Shown here piece after piece: positions 53,665 through 63,151 of a stretch of DNA of 64,000 bases. The stretch lies in assembly GCA_963755195.1 (NCBI GenBank), contig CAVWIZ010000003.1, positions 434,001 to 498,000 on the forward strand. The letters run 5' to 3'. The translations under genes were made by a program, and so were the position numbers. The first letter of the stretch is position 1, and each line of letters opens with the position of its first letter. Under the pieces are notes generated by a model, which was given only the letters and a program-made list of their open reading frames with translations, was not told where the DNA came from and ran no database searches. The stretch is from CAVQJU01 sp963755195. GTDB taxonomy: Bacteria; Acidobacteriota; Vicinamibacteria; Vicinamibacterales; CAVVIG01.

Positions 53665-55101
53665 CTAGAGGCGTTCTCCGATGGCGGCGTAGTCGAGATA
53701 GGTAAAGAGCAGGCTGTTCAGCTTCCTGACGTTGTCGTTGAACACGTCCCCCATCTCTGAAATCCGGTCGGCCGGTTGCGCCGCGTCAGCTGCCGGGCGC
53801 GCCGGCGGGACGGCGATCGGCTGCAGCCTCGTCTCGTCCGACACGGGGGCGCTGTAGCGGATCTCGACCCGCTGAAAGCCGCTCGCCACCATCAAGTACT
53901 GCAGCGTCTCGGGGTGAAGCGGCCGGACGTGCGTGAGGTCGCGGATGTAGCTCGCGAAGAACGCGTACCAACACGCCGCGTTGATCGTCTCGAGGACGAT
54001 CTTCGAGCCGGGCCGCAGCTTGTGATACGCGACGTCGAGCAGCCGCATGAGGTAATCCGGCTCCAGGTGCTCGACGACTTGCGCGGCGAAGAGACCGCCG
54101 AGCGAGCCGTCCGGCTGCGCCAGCAAGATACGTCAGGGCGTCGCCGGCCGTCGCCTCGAGGCCGCGCTCTCGACAGAGGGCCGCCATCTCGTCGTTGAGA
54201 TCGACGCCGCGCGCCGAGATGCCGTGTTCACGGAGCAGATCCAGGAATTCTCCCCTGCCGCACCCGATGTCGAGCACGTCGCTCGCATCCCAGGAACACC
54301 GGCACATACGCCGAGGCGCGCTCGCGGATGTCCTGCGCCGACCCGCGAAACCGGTCCTCGAACCCGACGTACTTATAGGAATCGAGCGATCCGGGGCGGG
54401 AGTCTGGCGTGGCCGGCCGGGACGTCTCGCCACGATGCATCGTCTCCCCTCCGCGTTTCGAGCTCACGCTTGAGCGTCTGTACGGCTCGCTGCATGACGC
54501 TCAGCGTGCCGCGCACGTCGTCGACCTGGGACTGGAAGCGTTGCTCCCGTGCGACCATCGACTCCCAGCGTTTTTGCAGTTCGTCACCCAGCCCGCTGAG
54601 CCCGGCCGCCAGGCCATGCATCAACCCGGCGACCTCCCGGTCTTTGGTGTCGATGTAGGGCGTGAGTTGCTGCGCGTACAGGATGAGCGCCGTCTGGAAC
54701 TGGATCAGGCGCTCGAGCTCTTCGCGCAGCACCGACAGCGTGCTCGCCATCACGGACGCCGTTTCGCGCTCGGTCGAGACGTTCCGGTTCAGGTGATCGA
54801 CCACCGCCGCATTGAACGCCTGCTGCCGTTCGAACAGCGGCGCCACCATGACCCAGACGTGTGTCCTGAGCCGTTTGAACCAGCCGCTCCCGTCGGCGGG
54901 CCTGCGCGACAGCAGCTCCCACCGTTCGTTGAGCGGCGTGATCTGGCTCTCGTCGGGCGGCGGCGGCGGATGCGGCAGATCGCGCAGTTTCTGGATCGCG
55001 CCGTCGAGCGCCGTGAGCGCATCGTTGTACAGCCGGTCGGCGTCGGCGCGCTCGCGTTTCAGCCGAGCGAGATCGTCGGCACTACCAGCACGTGTAGACA
55101 T
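53665..55101 (-). CDS. Long coiled-coil protein with C-terminal methyltransferase domain, frameshifted
   Basis: Start ATG 55101 (55107 alternative). Residues 1-30 are helical and charged; then PHPPPPPDESQITPLNERW and a basic W-F-K-R-L-R-T-H-V-W, after which about 130 residues of coiled coil run through REELERLIQFQTALILYAQQ to VQTLKRELETRRGD. Frame changes near 54445, 54290 and 54125 lead through S-L-D-S-Y-K-Y-V-G-F-E-D-R-F-R-G to DVLDIGCGRGEFLDLLREHG, ARGVDLNDEMAALCRERG, AAQVVEHLEPDYLMRLLDVA, KIVLETINAACWYAFFASYI and HPETLQYLMVASGF. This architecture recalls chain-length-controlling methyltransferases such as WbdD and related proteins in O-antigen loci, but no kinase domain is present. Confidence 0.75.
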
Positions 55102-55157
55102 CGGCATCCTAAGGCTCCTGCACCCGGCCCAGCTACCGCTAGTGGCGCATTCCAACT

Positions 55158-55337
55158 GAAGAAGGACCAGCCACGATTAACGCAGAGACCGCTGAGAACG
55201 CAGAGACGTCCTCGATGATTCGATGCCCCGTGGTGAGACGCTCGACGCGCCGTCCACCGCCGCTTCGCGGCGCCGCGTCGAGCGTCTTCTCCGCGGACTC
55301 TGCGGCCTCTGCGGACTCTGCGTTGATCGTCGTGATC
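55158..55337. repeat. Dispersed ACGCAGAG palindromic element, copy E (complete)
   Basis: Left end 55158-55187 (GAAGAAGGACCAGCCACGAT then TAACGCAGAG) matches copy D in reverse complement. The right end 55316-55337 matches arm A in reverse complement. Inside, GACGCTCGACGCG (55237-55249) pairs perfectly with 55274-55286 around a C-G-C-C-G-C-TTC-G-C-G-G-C-G hairpin. It therefore joins the end types of copies D and A in one 180-bp element. Located between the starts/ends of genes 55101 and 55364. Confidence 0.85.
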
Positions 55338-55363
55338 GGTAGTAAACCATCGTGTATGCGGTA

Positions 55364-57389
55364 CTACCGCCCGGTGCCAGGTTTCTGAACGAGATGAATG
55401 TAATCGAAACGAACCGAGAGCTGGCGCGCGTCGTCGCCCATGCCAAGTTCCTTGCGGCGAGCGGGCGTACTGATACCCGAACGTGATGATATTCAGGCTG
55501 CGGCCCAGGCGCTCGTGCGGCACGGCGAATTCATACTCCCGCAGCTCGGGCGCGAGCGTCTGCTCCGCCACCCGCTCGCCGTTCACGTCGACACTGAGAA
55601 TCTGCGGCGGGCTCCCCGCAAACACAAACGGCGCCGCGCGCAGGCGCAAGACGTAGTCGGCGAGCTGCTGTGGCTCGCCTGGCTGAAGGTATCGCGGGCC
55701 CAGCAGGGCCATCCCCACGACCGACTGCCGGGTGACAGCCCATCGAAACGTCTCGTTGCGGTCTCGTTCGCGATCCGACCAGCCCCGCACCAGAAACCGC
55801 TCGTCACCCGCATTTCCGACATCGATCACGACGTCATTGAACATGTGCAGCCCGAGACGGTCGTAGGTGGCAGGGCTCGTCCCGTAGCGCCAGGCGAGGA
55901 TCGCACTGGCTGGAAGCGAAAACGGATTGCCGAGCCGTCGCGTCGTGGCATCGACGATGCTCTCGACGCTGATCCCCTCGCCCATCGGCAGGCGTCCCAG
56001 GAAAACGTCCCGCATGAAGAAGACGTTGCCCACCAGCAACACGCCGAGCGAACCCGCCCACAAGACAGCGGGGCGCTGTTGACACCACTGTATCAACGCC
56101 GCCAGGCCCAGGACGAAGAACAGGGCGCATCCGTCGAATCGACGGCTCCCAAATCCCGATCCGCCCCACCACGTGGTCACCGCACCGTTGATGTAGACCT
56201 GCGCCACGAACAGCGCGGCGAGAATCGATCCGAAATAGCGATCGCGCTTCCAGAACAACGGCGCGCCAAGAACCGACGCATAGACAATCGGATGCCAGGC
56301 GAAGAGGCCATGGTTGGGCGAAAAGAGCACGTCCGCCATCAACGAATCACGCCACCACTGCTGTCCGGACTGACCATGAGGCAACGCCAGCCAGCCGCCA
56401 TTGACGACCTTCCAGAAGTACATCTGCGGCAGAAAGCCGATCGCGAAGCCGGCCGAGGCCAACGCGATCCCCTGCGCGTCCCGAGCAAGCAGCGGACGGT
56501 CGTTCCGGCGCACGGCGTGCCAGGCGGCCAGCAGGACATCGAGCGCCAGCGGAGCCAGAAACACCGCGTTCTGCCATCGGACCATCACCATGAGGCCGCC
56601 GCTCAGGCCGAGCCATCCCCAGGCCGCCCGCGACCGCGCGGCCCGGCTGCGGTACCAAAGGAAGAGAAAGAGCGTGACGGCAAACAGCGAATTGCCGTGG
56701 GTGTATGAGTTGTCGACGGCCAGATACCAGACGATGAAGGATCCGGCCGACAACGCGATGGTCGAAGCGAGCGCCAGCGGCCTCGAGAAGTAGTCGCACG
56801 CGACCCGGTAGATCAGAATCAGTCCGGCGAACCCGTACACGAGTGTCCCCAGACCGATGGCCATCTGGTAGGGGTAGAAATAGCCGTCGTGACGGAAACC
56901 TCCACCGAACGCATTGAGCACGATCAGCCACACGTGCGCGAGCAGGTAGAAGGGCGCCCACAATACCGCGCTGCCGAACGGAAAAATCGCCGCGTCGTGC
57001 GACCCGAAGTCTCGAGCCTCATTCGACAGATCCAGGTCGTGATCGATGAACGCGGAGTGCAGTTGCGAAAAATACTCGCGGCCATCTCCGCTGGCCCGGC
57101 TGAACGCATAGTGGAAGATGGTGAGCAGGACGAAGAAGAAGACGAGCCACACGATGCCGATGTTGTCGAGAGCGCACCATGCCCGGTGAAGAGCGCTCCG
57201 TCGATCTGGTGGAACTCGACGCGCCATCACCCTGAGCAGCAGCGCCAGGCCCAGCAGGAGCAGCAGACCGATCGGCAGGAGACTCGCCAGAGTGTGATCG
57301 AACTTCAGCAGGAGACTGTCGATGCAGAACACCACCAACGCCAGGAGCACGGCGTGAGCGGGCGCCCACGCAACGAGACGGTGCTTCAT
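55364..57389 (-). CDS. GT-C-like membrane protein (paralogue family 1) with C-terminal beta domain, one frameshift
   Basis: Start ATG 57389. About 11 helices after two N-terminal ones. First loop: S-G-D-G-R-E-Y-F-S-Q-L (Asp 102), then I-D-H-D-L-D-L-S-N-E-A-R-D. Shared family marks: PFGSAVLWAPFYLLAHVWL, SYTHGNSLFAVTLFLFLWY, MVRWQNAVFLAPLALDVLL, VLFSPNHGLFAWHPIVYASV and GGSGFGSRRFDGCALFFVLG. Residues from about 515 form a soluble domain with E-T-F-R-W-A-V-T-R, D-V-N-G-E-R-V and, after a frame change near 55460, ELGMGDDARQLSVRFDYIHL to the TAG at 55364. About 675 codons. Confidence 0.76.
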
Positions 57390-57449
57390 CGTTCTTCGAT
57401 TCCGGTCATTGGCGCCCGCCGCAGTGAGCATCCGAACCGCGGTGATCCC

Positions 57450-59015
57450 TCAAGGAACCAGCAGTCGGCAGATCCGGATCCGCGGTCCCTTCATCGCTCC
57501 CGTCGGCTCGACGATTGGCAGGCATTCCGCTGGTTCGTCCAGCAGCTTGCGATAGGCTCGGTACGCGTCGGCATGCAGGTCGGGACGGGCGAAGATGTTG
57601 CCAAACACGTCCGACGAGGCGACCAGATACGTGAACCCCGACGACACGTACTGCTCCGGAGATCGGCCGGCCAGGCTGGGGACGTTGAGCACACGATATT
57701 CGCTATCGGGGAGCCGGAGCACGGAGTTCTCGACCGCCACCCCGGAGCGTTGCGGGATGAAATGACGAATCATCCCGTACGCGACGTCCTGAGTCGTTCG
57801 CTTGCCGTACTCGCTGGGCCAGGCGATCCCGGCCCTCACCGGCTGAAATAGCACGACGCCAACGACCACCAGGACAATGACCGCTCGGGCCCACCGCCGC
57901 GGTTGCAGATGGCAGGCCCACGTCGTCCCGTCCACCACCACGGTCGCGATCAGAAGACAGAAGAATGGCACGACGGGCAGCAGGTAACGCCCGAAGATCA
58001 GTTGCTTGGTCGCAATCATGTGGAAATAGACCAACGGGAAAACCAGGATGAGCACCCACTTCGCGATGCCTCGACCGCGGACGACGGCACTCACCACACA
58101 CCAGACCATCCCGGCGCCCACGGCAACGACGCCGGGCCACCCAGCCGAAAACGTGACGTGAGCCAGGTAAGCTTGCGCACCGCTGACGAACGGCCGGGGC
58201 CGGAATGAACCCGACATCCGGCCAAACGCATTGAGGAATGCCGGAAGGTCGAGGAACGTATACGGGGCGCCAACCACGAACGCGACAGCGGCGGCTCCGA
58301 CGGCCGCGACGGCGCCAAATGCGCGGGACGAAGGCGGTGATTTGGCCAACGCCGCGGCGACGAGCGGCATGACCAGCGCGACAGCGCCACCGTACTTGGT
58401 GGCGGCGGCGAGGCCCACGCACGCACCCGCCGCCACGAACCAGACGAGCCGTCCGGTCTCGGACGCCCGCATCGACAACACGAGCACGAGCGTCGTCAAG
58501 AGCGTCAAGGGAACGTCGGTCAATGCGAAGTGAGACTCGCGCACGTGGTTCGGCCAGACCGCCATCAAGGCAGCCGCCAGCAGCGCCACCCACCGTCCCC
58601 AGCGCCGGCCGGCCCGATACACGACGAGGATCGTCATCGCGCCGAGCGCGGCGTTCAGCGCGCGTGTCCACGCGAAGAGGTGTTCCGGCCAGAACTCGTC
58701 GAGCGATCGCCAGGCGCCATCCAGTGCGCCCGCGAGGAACCGCACGCACCCGACGAACGCCTGCACGTATATATAGAGTCCCGGATAATCGAAAAACTGG
58801 GGGTTGAAATCCCCGGTCTTCAGGATGTGGAGGGCGCGTTCGGCGATGACCGGCTCGTCCACGCCGATTCTCGTGGGGAACCCGGCGGTCAGGTTCCAGA
58901 AGCGGAGGGCGGCGCCGGCGGCGAACACACACGCCAAAGCGGTCCAGACCAGCCGGGGACGTTCCCCGGCAATGGGTGCCGGGCGCGACGCGAGCGGCGC
59001 AACTGGCAGAATCAT
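57450..59015 (-). CDS. GT39/PMT_2-type membrane glycosyltransferase
   Basis: 521 residues from ATG 59015, intact, with about 11 helices. First loop: TRIGVDEPVIAERALHILKT (Asp 53, Glu 54), then F-N-P-Q-F-F-D-Y-P-G-L-Y-I-Y, the strongest ArnT/PMT_2 signature in the window. AVWPNHVRESHFALTDVPLT is the second conserved loop and FHMIATKQLIFGRYLLPVVP the third. The C-terminal 90 residues form a periplasmic domain with A-V-E-N-S-V-L-R-L-P-D-S. It would transfer a sugar from polyprenyl phosphate to a lipid, glycan or protein acceptor. Gene order on this strand: WecA-like, GT4, this gene, then 57389. Confidence 0.85.
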   Translation of the reverse strand: MILPVAPLASRPAPIAGERPRLVWTALACVFAAGAALRFWNLTAGFPTRIGVDEPVIAERALHILKTGDFNPQFFDYPGLYIYVQAFVGCVRFLAGALDGAWRSLDEFWPEHLFAWTRALNAALGAMTILVVYRAGRRWGRWVALLAAALMAVWPNHVRESHFALTDVPLTLLTTLVLVLSMRASETGRLVWFVAAGACVGLAAATKYGGAVALVMPLVAAALAKSPPSSRAFGAVAAVGAAAVAFVVGAPYTFLDLPAFLNAFGRMSGSFRPRPFVSGAQAYLAHVTFSAGWPGVVAVGAGMVWCVVSAVVRGRGIAKWVLILVFPLVYFHMIATKQLIFGRYLLPVVPFFCLLIATVVVDGTTWACHLQPRRWARAVIVLVVVGVVLFQPVRAGIAWPSEYGKRTTQDVAYGMIRHFIPQRSGVAVENSVLRLPDSEYRVLNVPSLAGRSPEQYVSSGFTYLVASSDVFGNIFARPDLHADAYRAYRKLLDEPAECLPIVEPTGAMKGPRIRICRLLVP

Positions 59016-59049
59016 TCAGAATGAAAGCGACTTAGTTTATAGGGGTACG

Positions 59050-60485
59050 TCAAGGTGCGGACGATTTTCGCCAAATCTCGGCGATACGCGGCTCGGACAG
59101 CCCCGTCTGTCGGAGCAGGTTTGTCGCGTGGTCCGTCCCATCCGTCAGAAAGTGTCCGGGCCAGCGTGCACGAAGCGCGGCGTCGGGTAGCGGCGCGGCG
59201 CAGGCCATTTCGATGGCGTTCCGGTAGCCGATGACCATCTGGTCGAGCGCGAATCGTTCCATCCACAAGCCGACGGGCGCGGCGGCCCAATGACGCACGG
59301 AGTCGCGCGTCGGTCGCGAGGCGCCGCATCGCCAACCGCAACGAGTGATCCTCGTCCACGATGTCGATGCTGACGCACACGGGATCGACCGGGCCGGATT
59401 TCTTCCGGCCGCCCTGCCCGGAGTCGGGCTGGGGCGCGTGCAGGAGCGTCCAGGTCCGGGGGTCGAGCGCGGGAATATCGGACGTATGGACGAGGTCGGT
59501 GATCACGGTCGGCCGGCCGGCCGCGAGACACCGCAGCCAGGATGCCGACGTCTCACGCGAGGAGGGCCACCGCATGCACAGGCAGACATCGGCGGCGGCC
59601 AGATAGTCGCCCATCTCCTGGTCGGACACGAAGCCGGCGATGGTGACGTTCTTTTCTAACTTCTCTATGCCGAGGGCACGGCCAAGAGCACGCGCTTCCG
59701 CCAGAGGGTCGCAGTCATCCGCCGCTTCGCCGACGAGCAGCAGGTGAACATCGGGGAGCACTTCGACGATCGACGCCAGCCCGCGAATGGCTTGCGCGAT
59801 CCGCTTCTCCGCCGTCACTCGGCCGAAGGCGACAAACAACACCGCATCCGCCGGGATGCGCGTGCCTGTTCCGGACAGCCGCATTCGCGTCGGGGCGGGC
59901 CACCGGAGCGGGAACGCCCATGCTCACCACCTGGATTCTGGCGCTCGGGTGCTCCTCACGGAGCTCGGCTGCCAGCCAGTCGTTGTGCACGAGAACGAGC
60001 CGCGCGGATTCGACGACGATTCGCCGCATCGGCCAGAAATAGGTCAGCGATCCCAGGAATCCGGCGACGCCGAGCTCGGCGAGATCCGCGACGGCCCCCG
60101 GATGGTTGAACCGGAGCTCGGACCGATAGTCGTCGTCTCGCTTCTGTTGCAGCAGGCAACGTGCGCGTGCGTGGTGGAGCTGTCCGTCATGGAGCACGAC
60201 GGCCCCGGGATATCGAACGAGGTACGCCCACATGTAGTCGTGGCAGGGGGCGTTCCCGAGCTGATAGACGATGAGGTCGTAAGGGTGTAGCCGATGCTTC
60301 CAGACGAAGTCGTGCGCGCTGTAGACCGGCGTTCCGGCATCGGGGCGCGTGAAGCGAGCCGGGGGGCCATCGACGAAGAGATCGATCTGGTGGTCCTGCG
60401 CCAGGGCCGGCAGCAGCTCGACGTTGTACGACGCGATGCCGGTCCTGATGGGTGGTAACGGCGTGAACCAGGCCAGTCGCGGCAT
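59050..60485 (-). CDS. Family 4 glycosyltransferase, two frameshifts
   Basis: From ATG 60485: RLAWFTPLPPIRTGIASYNV, YDLIVYQLGNAPCHDYMW, P-G-A-V-V-L-H-D-G-Q-L-H-H and RLVLVHNDWLAAELREEHP. After about 59890 a second frame has AVLFVAFGRVTAEKRIAQAI, HLLLVGEAADDCDPLAEA, VTIAGFVSDQEMGDYLAAAD and S-A-S-W-L-R-C-L-A-A-G-R-P-T-V. After about 59300 the C-terminal 80 residues (P-V-G-L-W-M-E-R-F and R-N-A-I-E-M-A) end at 59050. About 478 codons, slightly long for GT4. It lies 3 bases after the WecA-like gene, so likely adds the second sugar; inference from order. Confidence 0.78.
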
Positions 60486-60488
60486 GCC

Positions 60489-62288
60489 CTACCGGATCTC
60501 GATGTGGAGGCGCCGCACGCTGATTCCCGCCTTCTGGCAGGCATCGCGAACGGCGGCTTCGCGGACCGCGTCGATCGCGTCGCTGGTGACGACGACTTCG
60601 TCCACGCGGTGCGAGGCAATGATGCGTTCAAGATCGGGGAATGCCCCGCGCACGACGACGCCGAGTACCAGGCGGTTCGTCTTGAAGGGATCGTCGTCGA
60701 TGAAGGCGACCGGCCGCATGTTCCACTGTGGATTCGCGCGTATCTCCCGCACCAGCAGCTGGCCGCTGGCCCCCGCGCCATACACCGCCACGCGCTTGGC
60801 TTTCGACCGGCGCATGGTCACGACGGTGCCCATGGCGCGGAACGACGCGCGCGTCGCCGCCACCGCAACCAGAAGCAGCGTCGCGTCGATGATGAAGACG
60901 GCGCGCGAGAACCCCTGGAGCCGGTAGACGTAGGCCACGACCAGCACCGAGGCGATCGAGCCGGACACGACGCCTCGGACGAGCGCCGTCAGGTCGACGA
61001 AGCTGAACGTGTCCCACGATCGCTCGTAGAGGCCCGACAGGTACAGAGCGGCGAGCTGACAACCCAGCACGATCGGGAGTGACGTCGCGAAGTACCGGAA
61101 GAAGGTATTGAAGGCCTCTCCGTCGAAGCGGATGCGATACGCCGAGTAATAACAGACCGCAATCAGGATGAGGTCGAGCAGCACCTGGCCGGCGTGCCAC
61201 TTGAACGTGAGGTCGTTCAGAAACGGCGCAAAGGACGATTTCTGCAGGACACGGAAATCGTCGGCGTCGTACGCCCGGACGCGCGCCAGGTAGATCCCGC
61301 TCAGGACAAGCGCCACGCCGAACATCGCCGCCAGAGGGAGCGTCCCCTGAAGCCCCTCGCGCCCAACCAGAAAGGCCACGCCGCCGGCCGCAAGGCCCAG
61401 CAGGTAGAGAATGCCCACGGCGCTGCGTTCGGAGAATCCGAGCGACACGAGGCGGTGCGACACGTGGTCGGTGCCGCCGCGCGTCGCGTGTCTTCCCGCC
61501 AACCGGCGCAGCACGAGCACAAAGCCCGTATCGAACAGCGGCACCACGAGCACGAGCGCCACCATGGCGGCCGCCTGAAACAGATCCACGTCCGGCGCCG
61601 TCAGCGGGATGAGCGACGCCGCCGCCAGCGACGCGCCCACGAAGAGGCTCCCGGAATCGCCCATGAACAGGCGCGCCGGTCTCCTGTTCCAGTAGAGGAA
61701 TCCGGCCAGGCTCCCCACGACAGCGCCAAGATAGATGATCAGCGCGTCGCCGAGGACACCCGCGAACAGATACGCCATCAGCGCCGCCGCGGACATCGCG
61801 ACGCCGCCGGCGAGGCCGTCCATGTTGTCGAGCAGGTTCAGCGCGTGTACGACGCCGCCGAACCAGATCACGGCGACGACAGTCGCGGGCCAGGGGAGGC
61901 TGCCGGCCTCGGAGGTCCCGATCACGAAAACGACAAGCGCGCCGACAAACAGCGACGACACGAGCTTCGCCAGCGGCGACAGCTGCAGGCGATCGTCGAG
62001 CACGCCAATCACCAACATGGCCAGCGCCGCGGCAGGTACGGCGATCTCGCGCGGCCGGCTGAACGACGCCCCGCCCAGCAGTTCGGCCACCAGCACCACC
62101 GCCAGAGTGGCCAACCCAAACCCCACGCCTCCCATCGTCGGCGTGGGCGCAGCGTGCCAGCGGTCCGACCTCGGAGGAATGACGGCGTTTCTGCTCAGCG
62201 CGACGCGGCGCACCACACCGCACAGGGCCACCGATAAACCAGCCGCTGCCAGAGCCGACAGAAACGCTGCGGTCAGCACGGAGGACAC
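60489..62288 (-). CDS. WecA/MraY-type sugar-1-phosphate transferase fused to PglF/CapD-type N-terminal region
   Basis: 599 residues from GTG 62288, intact. Residues 1-340 are a polyprenyl-phosphate sugar-1-phosphate transferase. They contain PTPTMGGVGFGLATL (48-62), the D-D motif V-L-D-D-R at 97-100, NLLDNMDGLAGG (151-162), MGDSGSLFVGASL (209-221) and D-H-V-S-H-R-L (274-280). Residues 355-490 give four helices with R-I-R-F-D-G-E and LSGLYERSWDTFSFVDLTAL, exactly the membrane half of PglF/CapD/FlaA1 proteins. Residues 498-599 give one Rossmann unit (GAGASGQLLVREIRANP). The catalytic epimerase/dehydratase domain is missing. It would start glycan assembly on undecaprenyl phosphate. Confidence 0.85.
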   Translation of the reverse strand: MSSVLTAAFLSALAAAGLSVALCGVVRRVALSRNAVIPPRSDRWHAAPTPTMGGVGFGLATLAVVLVAELLGGASFSRPREIAVPAAALAMLVIGVLDDRLQLSPLAKLVSSLFVGALVVFVIGTSEAGSLPWPATVVAVIWFGGVVHALNLLDNMDGLAGGVAMSAAALMAYLFAGVLGDALIIYLGAVVGSLAGFLYWNRRPARLFMGDSGSLFVGASLAAASLIPLTAPDVDLFQAAAMVALVLVVPLFDTGFVLVLRRLAGRHATRGGTDHVSHRLVSLGFSERSAVGILYLLGLAAGGVAFLVGREGLQGTLPLAAMFGVALVLSGIYLARVRAYDADDFRVLQKSSFAPFLNDLTFKWHAGQVLLDLILIAVCYYSAYRIRFDGEAFNTFFRYFATSLPIVLGCQLAALYLSGLYERSWDTFSFVDLTALVRGVVSGSIASVLVVAYVYRLQGFSRAVFIIDATLLLVAVAATRASFRAMGTVVTMRRSKAKRVAVYGAGASGQLLVREIRANPQWNMRPVAFIDDDPFKTNRLVLGVVVRGAFPDLERIIASHRVDEVVVTSDAIDAVREAAVRDACQKAGISVRRLHIEIR

Positions 62289-62289
62289 T

Positions 62290-63151
62290 CTATAACGGAA
62301 GCGACTTGAACATCGATCGCAGCGTCAAGATCAGCCAGGCCACGGGCCGCCCCGGATGCCAGGGCTGCGGGATGACGTGCGTGGCGTAGTAGCGGTATGC
62401 GCTGCGATGGAATTCGCGAACGGCGGCCACTCGGGCGGTTCTGCTCGACTGCCCGACCTCGTGAACAGCCGTCGCACCGGGCAGGTACCGAATGTCCCAG
62501 CCGGCGCCGCGGATCCGGCGGCACACATCCGCGTCTTCCCAATACAGAAAGTAGCCTTCGTCGAACCCGGCCACCTCCTCGAGCGCCCGCCGGCGCACCA
62601 ACATGCACGCCCCGGAAACCCAGTCGACCACATGGCTGCTCTGTCCCGTCTGCAGCCCGCCCGCCGCCAGGTTCCGCCGTACGACAGGACGAAGACGGTA
62701 ACATCGCCGAGAGAAACGACGTCCGCCCGAAGATGCCGGTGAGGAGCGTCGGATCCCCGCGCGCGCTTTCCTGCAGCGCGCCGTTGGGATCGAGGATCCT
62801 CGGTCCGATGACGGCACAACGTGGATGCCGCTCGATTTCCTGAAGCAGTTGCGACGCCGCACCGCGTTCCAGCCGGCAATCGGGGTTGAGCACGAGCACG
62901 AACGGCGCCGAGGTGGCCGCCACTCCGGCGTTCACCCCTTTCGCAAATCCGACATTGGCCGTCTGCCTCAGCAGGGTGATCTGCGCGCCGGATGTTTCCG
63001 CGGCCCGCTCGCTTCCGTCAGAGGACTGGTTGTCGACGACCACCGCCTCCCAATCGAGGCCCTCGAGGCCACTCGGGAGCGACGCCAGCGTGGCGGCCAA
63101 CGCTCCGCCGGCGTTGAAGTTGACGATGACGACAGCGAGCCTGGGATTCAT
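62290..63151 (-). CDS. Family 2 glycosyltransferase (rhamnosyltransferase WbbL-like), one frameshift
   Basis: ATG 63151 overlaps the upstream stop (ATGA). GT-A fold: LAVVIVNFNAGGALAATLAS, AVVVDNQSSDGSERAAE (D40 to S47), TANVGFAKGVNAGVAAT and FVLVLNPDCRLERGAASQLL with N-P-D in place of the usual DxD. After about 62690 the frame changes to DWVSGACMLVRRRALEEV and AGFDEGYFLYWEDADVCRR, ending S-M-F-K-S-L-P-L. This is the inverting WbbL/RfbF-like group, which often transfers rhamnose. The stop TAG is one base before the start of the WecA-like gene, suggesting a shared transcript. Confidence 0.82.

Noticed and set aside
55059..55363. C-terminal extension of the 57389 membrane protein through repeat copy E
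   Set aside because: A single frame change near 55460 restores a conserved ending and a stop at 55364; the extension is translated repeat.
62289..62296. TTATAG as a -10 box for the WecA-like gene
   Set aside because: It is the TTA-TAG end of the upstream glycosyltransferase; the gene starts one base later and is more likely co-transcribed.
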